Positions 16,811 through 26,141 of a stretch of DNA of 64,000 bases are shown here, one piece after another. The notes below the pieces were generated by a model. It was not told the DNA's origin, did no database searches, and saw only the letters and a program-made list of their open reading frames with translations. The position numbers and the translations under genes were made by a program. Origin of the DNA: 20CM-2-65-7 sp963830455 (GTDB taxonomy: Bacteria > Gemmatimonadota > Gemmatimonadetes > Gemmatimonadales > GWC2-71-9); the NCBI GenBank assembly GCA_963830455.1, contig CAWHMT010000002.1:1092740-1156739 (forward strand). Direction: 5' to 3'. Within the stretch, counting starts at the first letter, position 1. Each line of letters opens with the position of its first letter.

Positions 16811-18141
16811 TCCTCCTCGATACGGCACTGCAAGCCCGGGCAGCTGAAGGGCGCCCCATTCGGGTCGGAATGCTCGGCGCGGGCTTCATGGGACAGGGCC
16901 TGACCAACATGATCGTCAACCGCGTGCCCGGTATGCGCATGGTCGCGGTGTACAACCGCCACCTCCAGCGGGCCCAGCAGGTCTACAACTACTCCGGGCT
17001 GGCCGAGACCGTAACCGTCACGACTCAGGCGCAACTGGAGGATGCCATCCGCCGCGGGAAGCCCGCGGTGACCGAGGACGCCTTCCTCCTCGCCCGCTCG
17101 GAACAGATCGATGTCCTGGTGGACACCACGGGCTCAGTGGAGTTCGGCGCCCGGGTCCTGCTCGAGGCGTTCAAGCACAAGAAGGACGTCGTCCTGATGA
17201 ACGCGGAGATCGACGCGACCATCGGTCCGATCCTGCAGGTCTATGCGGAAAAGCACGGAGTGGTGCTCTCCGCGTGCGAGGGTGACGAGCCAGGTGTGCA
17301 ACTCAACCTGTACCGGTGGGTGAAAGGGCTGGGGCTCACGCCGCGGGTCATGGGCAACGTGAAGGGCCTGCAGGACCCGTATCGCAATCCCACAACCCAG
17401 AAGGGCTTCGCCGAGAAGTGGGGACAGAACCCGGCCATGGTTACCAGCTTCGCCGACGGGTCGAAGATCAGCTTCGAGCAGGCGATCGTGGCAAATGCCA
17501 CAGGTTTCGTGGTGCGGAGCCGGGGAATGTCGCGCGGGCTCGAGTACCGCGATGATGTAATGAAAATCGGGTCGCTATACGACATCGACGAGGTGCGCCG
17601 ACTCGGCGGGATCATCGACTACGTGGTCGGGACCCCGCTGACCAAGGTCTACTGTCTGGCCGAGCACCCCGATCCGAAGCAGCAGCACTACCTGAACCTG
17701 TACAAGATGGGCGACGGCCCACTCTACTCGTTCTTCATCCCATACCATCTGGTGCACTTCGAGGTGCCGAACGCCATCACGCGGGCGGTGATCTTCCGCG
17801 ACTCTGTGGCGAAGCCGCTGGGCGGTCCCGTGGTGGAGGTCTGCGCCGTGGCGAAACGGGATCTCAAGGTGGGCGAGACGCTGGATGACTACGGGATGTA
17901 CATGACGTACGGCGAGGCCGTGAACGCCGACGAGATGAGCCAAGGCCGTTACCTCCCGGAGGGCCTGGTCGAGGGATGCCGGCTCAGGCGCGACGTCCCC
18001 AAGGACGCCGTGCTGACCTATGAGGACGTGGTTCTGCCGCCGGACCGGCTGGCTGACCGGCTCAGGGCGGAGCAGTACGCTCACTTCCGGGGGGAAACCT
18101 GGCTGGAGGAACTCCTGATGAGCGGAAGCGCCGTCGTCTGA
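16807..18141 (+). CDS. NAD(P)-binding oxidoreductase with C-terminal SAF domain (homoserine-dehydrogenase-like, COG4091 type)
   Basis: The 444-residue protein has a Rossmann motif GMLGAGFMGQG (residues 21-31) and a homoserine-dehydrogenase-like middle region. Residues from about 340 to 420 form an SAF-like domain (AKRDLKVGETLDDYGMYMTY). This architecture is known as predicted homoserine dehydrogenase, but such genes also occur in sugar-nucleotide clusters. Its position between RmlC-like and SDR-epimerase genes argues for a sugar or branched-sugar precursor rather than amino-acid metabolism (inference). Start ATG 16807 overlaps the previous stop. Confidence 0.8.
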   Translation: MILLDTALQARAAEGRPIRVGMLGAGFMGQGLTNMIVNRVPGMRMVAVYNRHLQRAQQVYNYSGLAETVTVTTQAQLEDAIRRGKPAVTEDAFLLARSEQIDVLVDTTGSVEFGARVLLEAFKHKKDVVLMNAEIDATIGPILQVYAEKHGVVLSACEGDEPGVQLNLYRWVKGLGLTPRVMGNVKGLQDPYRNPTTQKGFAEKWGQNPAMVTSFADGSKISFEQAIVANATGFVVRSRGMSRGLEYRDDVMKIGSLYDIDEVRRLGGIIDYVVGTPLTKVYCLAEHPDPKQQHYLNLYKMGDGPLYSFFIPYHLVHFEVPNAITRAVIFRDSVAKPLGGPVVEVCAVAKRDLKVGETLDDYGMYMTYGEAVNADEMSQGRYLPEGLVEGCRLRRDVPKDAVLTYEDVVLPPDRLADRLRAEQYAHFRGETWLEELLMSGSAVV

Positions 18142-18172
18142 GGTTTCACGAGTTCATTTTCGAGGAGCGTGC

Positions 18173-19223
18173 ATGCGGGTACTGGTGACGGGTCATAACG
18201 GGTACATCGGGTCGGTAATGGTGCCGTTTCTCAAGCAGGCGGGGCACGACATCGTCGGCCTCGACACCTACCTGTACGAGGACTGCACCTTCGGCCCCGA
18301 CGTCCCGGATGTGCCGTCGCTGCGAATGGACCTCCGGGATGTCACGCCCGGAGACCTGGCGGGCTTCGATGCCGTCATCCACCTCGCAGCGCTGTGCAAC
18401 GACCCGCTGGGCAACCAGAACCCGAGGGTCACCTACGATATCAACCACCACGCCTCGGTGACTCTCGCCAAGGCAGCCAAGGCCGCCGGCGTGAAGCGCT
18501 GGCTCTTCGCCTCGTCCTGCAGCCTCTACGGCCTGGCAGGCGACGAGCTGCTGACCGAAGAAGCGGCCTTCAACCCAATCACCGCCTACGGTGAGTCCAA
18601 GATCCTGACCGAGCAGGACGTCCGCCCGCTGGCGGACGAGCACTTCAGTCCGGTCTACCTCCGGAACGCGACCGCCTACGGCGCGTCACCCAGGCTGCGG
18701 TGCGACATCGTGGTGAACAACCTGGTCGGATACGCAATGACGCCAAGGGGACGTGCTGATCCAGAGCGACGGCACGCCCTGGCGGCCGCTGGTGCACGCA
18801 GAGGACATCGCACGTGCGTTCCTCGCCGTGCTCGAGGCGCCGCGTGAGCTAGTCCACAATCAGGCGTTCAACGTCGGTCGCAACGAGGACAACCTGCGAG
18901 TCCGCCAGATCGCCGACATGGTTAAGGCGGTGGTGCCCGGCTGTACCATCCGCTACGCCGAAGGTGGTGGGCCCGACCCGCGCTGCTACCGGGTGGATTG
19001 CAGCAAGATCGCCCGTACCCTGCCGGCGTTCCGTCCGCAGTGGACGGTGCAGCGGGGTGTTGAGCAGCTCTACGCCGCCTACCGGGCGGCGGGGATGACC
19101 GCGGAGCAGTTCCAGGGGCACCGCTATCTCCGGCTGAAGCAGATCAACCGCCTGCAGACCGCCGGCCGGCTGGACGGCGACCTCCGCTGGAAGCAGGCGA
19201 CGCCTGCAACCGTGGGCGTCTGA
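18173..19223 (+). CDS. NDP-sugar epimerase/dehydratase (extended SDR), with a frameshift at about 18743
   Basis: The frame from ATG 18173 has GHNGYIG (residues 7-13), SSC, and the YxxxK pair as YGESK (Tyr139, Lys143). Homology stops near 18740 and resumes one frame over at CAAGGGGACGTGCTG, giving SDGTPWRPLVH and AFNVGRNEDNLRVRQIAD through the stop at 19223. Removing one C at 18743-18744 would restore a single chain of about 350 residues, the normal size. Either a sequencing error or a recent inactivating insertion; the rest of both halves looks fully conserved. Probably acts on the nucleotide sugar made by the adjacent cytidylyltransferase. Confidence 0.82.
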
Positions 19224-19247
19224 GGCCATGATGCTGAGGATCAAGCA

Positions 19248-20042
19248 ATGAAGGTCGTGCTATTCTGCGGGGGCCTGGGGATGCGGCTCCGAGACTATGC
19301 GGACAACGTGCCCAAGCCGATGGTGCCGCTGGGATATCGTCCGATCCTGTGGCATTTGATGAAGTACTACGCCCACTACGGTCACCGGGACTTCATCCTC
19401 TGCCTGGGGTATCGCGGTGACATCATCAAGAACTTCTTCCTCAACTACGAGGAAGGGATCTCGAACGACTTCATTCTCTCCGAGGGCGGGCGCAAGCGCG
19501 AACTTCTGACCAGCGACATCAGCGACTGGCGGATCACCTTCGTGGAGACGGGCTTGAGCAGCAACATCGGGCAGCGCCTCATGGCGGTGAAGAAGCACCT
19601 CGCGACAGAAGAAGTCTTCCTGGCGAACTACAGCGACGGGCTGACCGACCTCGACCTTCCCACCCAGATCGAGGTCTTCAAGCGCAGCGGCGCCGTGGGA
19701 AGCTTCCTCTCGGTCCGGCCCAACCTGAGCTATCACTTCGTGGCGACCGACGCCACGGGTCGGGTGCAGGGCTTCCGGGACATCTACCAGTCGGGCCTGC
19801 GCGTCAACGGTGGATTCTTTGTCTTCCGCAACGAGATCTTCGACTACATGCGGGAGGGCGAAGAACTGGTCGAACAGCCCTTCAGCCGCCTGGTCAGCGA
19901 GAACAAGCTGATGGCCTATGAGTACGACGGCTTCTGGGTGCCCATGGACACAGCCAAGGACAAGGCCAAACTGGACGAGCTCCAGTGCTCGGGCATGCCC
20001 CCTTGGTATGTCTGGACCCGGAATGGCCATACCCCCGACTAA
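19248..20042 (+). CDS. rfbF: Glucose-1-phosphate cytidylyltransferase-like nucleotidyltransferase
   Basis: The 264-residue NTP_transferase protein carries the signature GGLGMRLRDYADNVPKPM (residues 8-25), where the Arg and Lys bind the nucleotide triphosphate and sugar phosphate. GFWVPMDTAKDKAKL near the C-terminus is typical of RfbF-type enzymes. It would make CDP-glucose (or a related NDP-sugar) from CTP and the sugar 1-phosphate, feeding the SDR, RmlC-like and SAF-domain enzymes encoded just upstream. Start ATG 19248, 24 bases after the previous stop. Confidence 0.85.
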   Translation: MKVVLFCGGLGMRLRDYADNVPKPMVPLGYRPILWHLMKYYAHYGHRDFILCLGYRGDIIKNFFLNYEEGISNDFILSEGGRKRELLTSDISDWRITFVETGLSSNIGQRLMAVKKHLATEEVFLANYSDGLTDLDLPTQIEVFKRSGAVGSFLSVRPNLSYHFVATDATGRVQGFRDIYQSGLRVNGGFFVFRNEIFDYMREGEELVEQPFSRLVSENKLMAYEYDGFWVPMDTAKDKAKLDELQCSGMPPWYVWTRNGHTPD

Positions 20043-20057
20043 GGTCGCCGAGGCGAC

Positions 20058-20714
20058 ATGCTGCCCCTGACGTTGAAGGCCCCGGCCGGCCGCCGGGTGC
20101 GGGTGCTATGTCTCGGGGCTCACTCGGACGACATCGAGATCGGTTGTGGCGGTACGGTGTTGCAGCTGGCGGCCGGGGGAGCCGAGATCCACTGGACCGT
20201 CTTCAGCGGGACGCCAGCGCGGGCGGAGGAGGCCCGCCGCAGTGCCCAGCGCTTTCTGGGGCGTGGCGCGGAACAGCGGCTGACGCTGCACTCCTTTCGG
20301 GACGGCTTCTTTCCGGCACAATTCGGTGAGGTGAAGGAGGCGTGCGAGGCCGCTGCTGAGCGAGTGCGCCCGGACGTAGTGCTCACGCACTACCGGGACG
20401 ACCGCCACCAGGACCACCGGGTCTTGTCGGACCTGGCCTGGAACACCTTCCGGCGCCACGTGGTGCTGGAGTACGAGATCCCCAAGTGGGACGGTGACGT
20501 GGGGCGCCCGAATCTGTACGTCCCCCTGAGCGCCGCCGAGGCGCGGAAAAAGGTACGCATCTTGATGGAGGTATTCGCGAGCCAGCGGGCCAAGGACTGG
20601 TTCACTGAGGAGACGTTCTTCGGTCTGATGCGATTGCGCAGTATTGAGTGCCGGGCGAAGGCGGGCTGGGCGGAGGCCTTCCACAGCCGGAAGTCCGTGC
20701 TGGAGCTGTCCTGA
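20058..20714 (+). CDS. PIG-L/LmbE family deacetylase
   Basis: The 218-residue protein has the zinc-site motif AHSDDIEIG (residues 21-29) and a second His motif, THYRDDRHQDH, near residue 113, both diagnostic of the PIG-L family of N-acetyl sugar deacetylases. It may remove an acetyl from an NDP-amino sugar or from a lipid-linked intermediate. The spacing (15 bases after the cytidylyltransferase, two before the next gene) places it in the sugar cassette. Confidence 0.88.
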   Translation: MLPLTLKAPAGRRVRVLCLGAHSDDIEIGCGGTVLQLAAGGAEIHWTVFSGTPARAEEARRSAQRFLGRGAEQRLTLHSFRDGFFPAQFGEVKEACEAAAERVRPDVVLTHYRDDRHQDHRVLSDLAWNTFRRHVVLEYEIPKWDGDVGRPNLYVPLSAAEARKKVRILMEVFASQRAKDWFTEETFFGLMRLRSIECRAKAGWAEAFHSRKSVLELS

Positions 20715-20716
20715 CC

Positions 20717-21670
20717 GTGGGCCTCAAGGCGGGCGACTGGGTCGAGGTCAAGTCGGAACCGGAGATCCTGCGCACCCTCGACGCAGAGGGGGCGGTGGAG
20801 GGGCTCCTGTTCATGCCGGAGATGCGGCAGTACTGCGGCAAGCGCTTCCGGGTCCAGAGCCGCGCGGACAAGACGTGCGATACCGTCACCAAGACCGGTG
20901 GGCGCCGGATGCGCCGGACCGTTCATTTAACGACCCGTTGTGACGGCGGCGGCCACGGTGGTTGCCACGCCTCCTGCCTGCTGTTCTGGAAGGAGGAGTG
21001 GCTGCGTCGCGTGAACGGCCCGCAGGCAGTGTCCGAGTCAGCGGCGCCGTCCGAGGAACTGAGCCGGCGGATCAGCGCGGTCGCCAGCCGGACCGACACG
21101 ACTGGTGGCAGCCCGGTGGTGCGTTACCGCTGCCAGGCCACCGACCTCCTCAAGGCCTCGAGCCCGCTGTCGATGTGGGATCCCCGGCAGTACTGGCGCG
21201 ACCTGTGGTCCGGCAATGTCTCGTTCGGTCGAATGGTGCGGGTCTTCGCCATTGCGACCTTCAATGCCCTGCAGCGGCTGCGCGGCGGCTGGAGCTATCC
21301 GCGGTTCCCGCAGCCAACGCTGCCGCACAAGACCCCCGCGGAGCGGCTGGACGTCCAGCCGGGTGAGTTGGTGCAGATCAAGAGCCCCCAAGAGATCTCG
21401 GCCACACTCAATGTCGACGAGCGCAACCGTGGCATGCTGTACGACCGCGCCGAGCAGACGCCCTATTGCGGAGGCACCTATCGGGTGCTCAAGCGGGTCG
21501 AGCGCATCATCGACGAGCGGACCGGCCAGATGGTCGAGCTGGGCAACTCGTGCCTGATGCTCGACGGGGTCGTGTGCTCGGGTGACTACAGCCCCAAGCG
21601 CTATTTCTGTCCCCGCGCGATTCCCTCGTATTGGCGGGAGATCTGGCTCCGTCGTGTCGAGACTCCATGA
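20717..21670 (+). CDS. Uncharacterised Cys-rich repeat protein of the sugar cassette
   Basis: I do not recognise the family. Start GTG 20717 follows the PIG-L stop by two bases; longer reading upstream is shadow. The 317-residue protein contains two related domains (about 5-99 and 215-313). Each has GDWVEVKS- or GELVQIKS-like starts, a YCG motif (Cys40, Cys251), further cysteines (54, 75, 83, 87; 279, 287, 298) and an ending of WKEEWLRRV or YWREIWLRRV. The middle segment has a shorter related end (YWRDLW at 159-164). The cysteine spacing suggests a metal site. A role in modifying or handling the cassette's sugar is possible, but no function can be assigned. Confidence 0.75.
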   Translation: MGLKAGDWVEVKSEPEILRTLDAEGAVEGLLFMPEMRQYCGKRFRVQSRADKTCDTVTKTGGRRMRRTVHLTTRCDGGGHGGCHASCLLFWKEEWLRRVNGPQAVSESAAPSEELSRRISAVASRTDTTGGSPVVRYRCQATDLLKASSPLSMWDPRQYWRDLWSGNVSFGRMVRVFAIATFNALQRLRGGWSYPRFPQPTLPHKTPAERLDVQPGELVQIKSPQEISATLNVDERNRGMLYDRAEQTPYCGGTYRVLKRVERIIDERTGQMVELGNSCLMLDGVVCSGDYSPKRYFCPRAIPSYWREIWLRRVETP

Positions 21671-22563
21671 CGCCAACGCCGCGTGTGAGCATCGGCGTGC
21701 CGGTGTACAACGGAGAGCGGTTCCTCGCGCTCACTCTGGACTCCCTTCTGGCGCAGACCTACCGGGATTTCGAGATCATCATCGGCGACAACGCGTCGAT
21801 CGACCGTACCGAGGAGATCGGCCGGACGTACGCCGCGAAGGACCCGCGGGTACGCTACGTCCGGCACGAGCACAATCTGGGGCTGGCCCGCAACTACATG
21901 CACCTGCTCGAGCTCGCGCGCGGGGAGTTGTTCCGCTGGGCGGCCGCGGACGATCTCTCTGCACCCGAGGCCGTCCAGGCGTGTGTGGCGGCTCTGGACC
22001 GTGACCCGCTCGCGATCCTGGCGTACCCGAAGACGACCTTGATCGATGAGACGGGCCAGGTGCTCCGGGACTACGAGGATAACCTCGACCTGCCCGATGC
22101 CCGGCCCAGCGTGCGGTTCCGACTGGTGCTGTCGCGCCTCGCCTTGTGCAATGCAGTGTTCGGGCTCATGCGGACCGCCGTGCTGCGGCAGACTCGCGGC
22201 ATGCAGTCCTACGTCCCATCGGATGTCGCCCTGCTCGCCGAGCTCGCCCTCTATGGCCGCTTTATCGAGGTTCCGGAGCGGCTCTTCTATCGTCGATTCC
22301 ACCCACAGGCCTCGAGCGCACTCAAAGGCGCGGCAAAGCAGAGCCTGTTCACGCCAGGTGCCAGCGGGACAGATACCAGCAATGAATGGCGTCAGCTGCG
22401 AGAGCTGACTATTTCGATGATGCGTGCCCCCATCCCCGCCACGGAGAAGCTGCGGGTGGGCGCATACCTCATTAGGCTCGCCAAGTGGCGCATGGGGCCA
22501 CTGGCCCGGGAGCTTGGGTCTGGCCTGCTTGCCGCAGGAAACTTCGGCGGGAGGCGGACCTGA
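21667..22563 (+). CDS. Glycosyltransferase family 2 (GT-A fold)
   Basis: The 298-residue protein begins with the GT2 motif VSIGVPVYNGERFLALTLDS and EIIIGDNASIDRTEE, and has the metal-binding region FRWAAADDLSAPEAVQ near residues 88-103. Start ATG 21667 overlaps the upstream stop as ATGA; the earlier in-frame ATG lies inside the preceding gene. It transfers a sugar to the EPS repeat unit in the cytoplasm. The C-terminal part beyond about residue 230 is less conserved and probably acceptor-specific. Confidence 0.88.
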   Translation: MTPTPRVSIGVPVYNGERFLALTLDSLLAQTYRDFEIIIGDNASIDRTEEIGRTYAAKDPRVRYVRHEHNLGLARNYMHLLELARGELFRWAAADDLSAPEAVQACVAALDRDPLAILAYPKTTLIDETGQVLRDYEDNLDLPDARPSVRFRLVLSRLALCNAVFGLMRTAVLRQTRGMQSYVPSDVALLAELALYGRFIEVPERLFYRRFHPQASSALKGAAKQSLFTPGASGTDTSNEWRQLRELTISMMRAPIPATEKLRVGAYLIRLAKWRMGPLARELGSGLLAAGNFGGRRT

Positions 22564-23705
22564 CGCGGCGCATCCGGGTGCTCCATATCGTGCGGAACCT
22601 GAACGACGGCGGGATGGAGCGCGTCGTGGCGGATCTTGCTCGAACCGCCGATCCTGGCGTGTTCGATGTGCACGTGTTGACGCTGGGGCAGTTCGGCCGG
22701 TTTGCGCGCGAGGCCGGTCCGTACACAACGCTGCATCGGCCCCCGCAAATGACCAAGCTCTCCCTGGTCCGCCCGGCGGCGTTGGCGGCAGCGGTGCGGC
22801 GGATCGCGCCCAACGTCGTCCACGCGCACAGCGGGACTTGGTACAAGACAGCCCGTGCGAGTCGACTTGCGGGTGTCCCGGTCGTCTACACCGAACACGG
22901 GCGACACTTCCCCGACCCCTGGCGCAATCGCTTTCTGGACCGGCGCGCGGCGCGCATCACCGATCGAGTCGTAGCGGTGTCGCGTGTGCTCGGCGACTAC
23001 CTAGTCGCGCATCTGGGAGTGGCGCCGGAAAAGATCGAGGTCGTCCCCAACGGCATCGATGTTCGACAGCTGGATGCGCGGCTGGCGGCCGTGGGCTTGC
23101 CAGCCCGCGAAGACGATCGGATCGTGTTCGGCACCGTGGGCCGGATCGAGCGCGTGAAGGGGTACGATGTGTTGCTGGCTGCGCTGGCGCAGTGGCCGGC
23201 GGACGCTCCTCGAGCGACCATGCTCATCGCCGGCGATGGGTCCGAGCGCAGCACGCTCGAAGCCCTCGCGCGGCGCATGGATCTCGGCGATCGAGTGCGG
23301 TTCGTCGGCTGGGTCGAGGAACCAGAGCGCTTCTACCAGTTGCTGGACGCCTTTGTGCTCTCGTCGCGCAGCGAAGGAACGTCTATCAGTTTGCTCGAGG
23401 CGATGGCGGCCGGCCGCCCACCCGTCGCCACGGACGTCGGAGGGAACGGCGACGTGCTCGGCAAAGATCTGCGGGAATGGTTAGTGCGCCCCGGTGACCC
23501 GGCCGATCTGGTGGCGAAGATGGCGGCAATGGCGCGTTCGACGGAGCGGCGGCGGCACCTGGGCGCCGTGGCACGGGCTCGCATCCTCGCCAGTTACGAT
23601 CTGTCGCGGACTGCGGAGCGATATGCTGAGATCTACTTCTCCGTTGCGCAGCGCGCGCGCCCGGCTGGGGCCGTGACTCAGGCCACGGCTAACGTAATAT
23701 GTTGA
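22560..23705 (+). CDS. Glycosyltransferase family 4
   Basis: GT-B enzyme of about 381 residues. The N-terminal RVLHIVRNLNDGGMERVV, the linker VVPNGIDVRQLD and the C-terminal SSRSEGTSISLLEAMAAGRP (Glu-containing donor site) are typical GT4 features. The frame opens with CTG at 22560 overlapping the preceding stop (CTGA), with GGGAGG eight bases upstream; no ATG, GTG or TTG fits as well, so an unusual CTG start is likely. Part of the operon's run of five glycosyltransferases. Confidence 0.85.
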   Translation: MTRRIRVLHIVRNLNDGGMERVVADLARTADPGVFDVHVLTLGQFGRFAREAGPYTTLHRPPQMTKLSLVRPAALAAAVRRIAPNVVHAHSGTWYKTARASRLAGVPVVYTEHGRHFPDPWRNRFLDRRAARITDRVVAVSRVLGDYLVAHLGVAPEKIEVVPNGIDVRQLDARLAAVGLPAREDDRIVFGTVGRIERVKGYDVLLAALAQWPADAPRATMLIAGDGSERSTLEALARRMDLGDRVRFVGWVEEPERFYQLLDAFVLSSRSEGTSISLLEAMAAGRPPVATDVGGNGDVLGKDLREWLVRPGDPADLVAKMAAMARSTERRRHLGAVARARILASYDLSRTAERYAEIYFSVAQRARPAGAVTQATANVIC

Positions 23706-24820
23706 TCCTCCACGTCCTGGCGCCCGGCGCGGTCGGCGGGCTCGAGCGCGTCGTCCGCTCCCTGGCCGCAGGCCATCGCGCCCTGGGGCATCGAGTGTGC
23801 GTAGCCGTGATCCATGAGCTCGGCGAGACTGACCATCCGTTCGTACGTGCACTCTCCGAGTCGGGCATCGACGTCTTCCCAATTCGTGTTGCTCCACGCG
23901 CCTATCTCACCGAGCGGGCGATGATCGCGGAACTGTGCGGGACATTGCGGCCGGACGTTGTTCACACCCACGGCTATCGCGCCGACGTGGTTGACGCCGG
24001 AATTGCGCGAAGCCTGAGGATTCCGACCGTCACGACCGTCCACGGTTTCACCGGTGGAGGCTGGAAAAACCGCGTGTACGAACGCCTCCAGCGGTACGCG
24101 TTTCGGCAGTTTGATGCGGTCGTCGCGGTCTCGCGGCCGCTCGCGGACGCGTTGGTACGCGAGGGTGTGCCGCTCGGTCGCGTCCACGAGATTCGGAACG
24201 CGTGGGATGACGCCGTCACGTTTCTGGACCGCTCGGCGGCATGTCGCATGCTCGGCGTCCCGAGCGATGGGTTCCGGCTCGGCTGGGTGGGCCGGGTCAG
24301 CAATGAAAAGGGCCCCGATGTGATGTTAGAGGCGCTCGCGCTCCTCAGCGATCCGACGGTGCGACTGTCGATGCTTGGTGACGGACAGGAGCGCGACCGC
24401 TTGCAAAGGCGTGGGGAAGCGCTTGGAGTTGCGGCTCGCGTGACGTGGCACGGCACAGTTGCCGAGGCTGCATCGCTGTTCCGCGCTTTCGACGTATTCG
24501 TGCTGAGCTCCCGCACCGAGGGCACGCCGATCGCGCTGTTTGAGGCGATGGCCGCCGGTGTGCCAGTCGTGGCGACAGCGGTGGGAGGCGTGCCGGAGGT
24601 TGTTTCTCCAGCCGAGGCCATCCTCGTGCCCGCGGACGATCCCGCGAGCCTCGCGGCTGCCATTGGCGAGACGCTGCGCGATCCCGCAGCCGCTCGTGAG
24701 CGGGCGCGCGCCGCGCGGCGCCGGTTGGAGCGAGAGTTCGCCGTGCAGCCGTGGCTCGAGCGCTACGACATGTTGTACCACACCCTAGTGCAGCGCGGTG
24801 CAGCGCTGGCGGGCCGATGA
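23699..24820 (+). CDS. Glycosyltransferase family 4
   Basis: The 373-residue GT-B protein starts MLILHVLAPGAVGGLERVVR, carries VHTHGYRADV in the N-terminal domain, and has the donor-site segment SSRTEGTPIALFEAMAAGVP with its conserved Glu near residue 277. It overlaps the previous gene by seven bases and the next by four (ATGA). It shares the layout of 22560-23705 but is not a close duplicate. Expected role: one sugar addition to the EPS repeat unit. Confidence 0.88.
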   Translation: MLILHVLAPGAVGGLERVVRSLAAGHRALGHRVCVAVIHELGETDHPFVRALSESGIDVFPIRVAPRAYLTERAMIAELCGTLRPDVVHTHGYRADVVDAGIARSLRIPTVTTVHGFTGGGWKNRVYERLQRYAFRQFDAVVAVSRPLADALVREGVPLGRVHEIRNAWDDAVTFLDRSAACRMLGVPSDGFRLGWVGRVSNEKGPDVMLEALALLSDPTVRLSMLGDGQERDRLQRRGEALGVAARVTWHGTVAEAASLFRAFDVFVLSSRTEGTPIALFEAMAAGVPVVATAVGGVPEVVSPAEAILVPADDPASLAAAIGETLRDPAAARERARAARRRLEREFAVQPWLERYDMLYHTLVQRGAALAGR

Positions 24821-26016
24821 GGTCGCTGGCTCTGGTAGTGCTCGGCAGCGCTGTCGCGTTGGTCGGATACGCGTACGTCGGATACCCGTGCCTGCTCAAG
24901 CTTGTGAGCCTGTTTCGCCCAGGGCGGTCGCTGCCGAATGCGCTGACCTCCTGGCCGTTCGTGAGCATCACGATCCCGGTCTACAACGAAGCGGCAACGA
25001 TTGCGACGACGCTGCGCCGGACGTTGGAGATCGACTATCCAGCGGAGCGCCGACAGATCGTCGTGGTGTCCGACGCCTCGACAGATGACACTGATACCAT
25101 CGTTCAAGGGTTCGCCGATCGCGGGGTTGAATTGCTGCGCGTGCCCGTACGGGGCGGTAAGTCCGCCGCCGAGAACGCGGCGCTGCCCCTGTTGCGCGGC
25201 GACATCGTCGTGAACACCGATGCGTCCATCCAGGTCCCACCGCAGGCGCTCCGACCGCTGATCGCTGCGTTCACGGATCCTACCGTCGGCGTGGCCTCCG
25301 GCCGGGACGTCAGCATCACCAAGCTCGGCGCCGAGAGCAACCAGGGTGAGTCGGGATACGTGGGATACGAGATGTGGCTCCGCGATCTCGAAACGCGCGT
25401 CGACGGGATCGTCGGTGCGTCGGGGTGTTTCTATGCCATTCGGGCGGACCTGCACCAGGTTCGCGTGCCCGACGGCCTGAGTCGTGACTTTGCCGCCGCG
25501 TTGGTCGCGCGGGAGCGTGGCTATCGGGCCGTCTCCGTCCGGCACGCGATCTGTTTCGTTCCACGCACGGCGGCGCTGCACAACGAGTTTCGCCGCAAGG
25601 TGCGGACGATGACGCGTGGGATGCAGACGCTGCTCTACAAGCGCCGCTTGCTGAATCCCGCCCATTTCGGGTTATTCGCGTGGATGCTCTTCAGTCACAA
25701 GGTGTGCCGCTGGCTGGCACCCTGGGCCGGGCTCGTTGCACTGGCAGCGCTCGGCGTGCTAAGCGTTACCGCGCCCTGGGCACGCTGGCTGCTCGGGGGT
25801 TTCAGCGCGATCATTATCGCTGCCGCCGCGGGCTGGACCTGGCCGGTTGGACGCGTGACACCCAGGCTGTTGGCGATCCCCGCGTACTTGGTCAGCGGCA
25901 ACGTGGCCGCGCTGCTGGCGTCGATCGGGGCGATGCGCGGGCAGCGGCACGCCACCTGGGAGCCGACGCGGCGCGATGCAATCCCCGTGCGCCAGTCGAG
26001 TCAGCCTGCGTTGTGA
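24817..26016 (+). CDS. Membrane glycosyltransferase family 2, tandem copy A
   Basis: The 399-residue protein has an N-terminal membrane helix, then VSITIPVYNEAATIATTLRR and VVVSDASTDDTD of GT2, a DASIQVP metal-site region, and RKVRTMTRGMQTL resembling the Q/RxxRW-type region of processive or membrane GT2 enzymes. Two or three C-terminal membrane helices follow. Start ATG 24817 overlaps the previous stop. The gene is closely related to the next one along its full length, showing tandem duplication. Confidence 0.87.
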   Translation: MRSLALVVLGSAVALVGYAYVGYPCLLKLVSLFRPGRSLPNALTSWPFVSITIPVYNEAATIATTLRRTLEIDYPAERRQIVVVSDASTDDTDTIVQGFADRGVELLRVPVRGGKSAAENAALPLLRGDIVVNTDASIQVPPQALRPLIAAFTDPTVGVASGRDVSITKLGAESNQGESGYVGYEMWLRDLETRVDGIVGASGCFYAIRADLHQVRVPDGLSRDFAAALVARERGYRAVSVRHAICFVPRTAALHNEFRRKVRTMTRGMQTLLYKRRLLNPAHFGLFAWMLFSHKVCRWLAPWAGLVALAALGVLSVTAPWARWLLGGFSAIIIAAAAGWTWPVGRVTPRLLAIPAYLVSGNVAALLASIGAMRGQRHATWEPTRRDAIPVRQSSQPAL

Positions 26017-26141
26017 AAAGCTCTTGGAGCGAGGACACGTCCATCAACCTGGTTGAGAAGATGTCCTGCGACCTGCCAGCCGCCGTCACCGCCGTGGGCG
26101 AGAACCTGGATCTCGTCGGCCCGGAGCTGGCTGGCGGGCCG

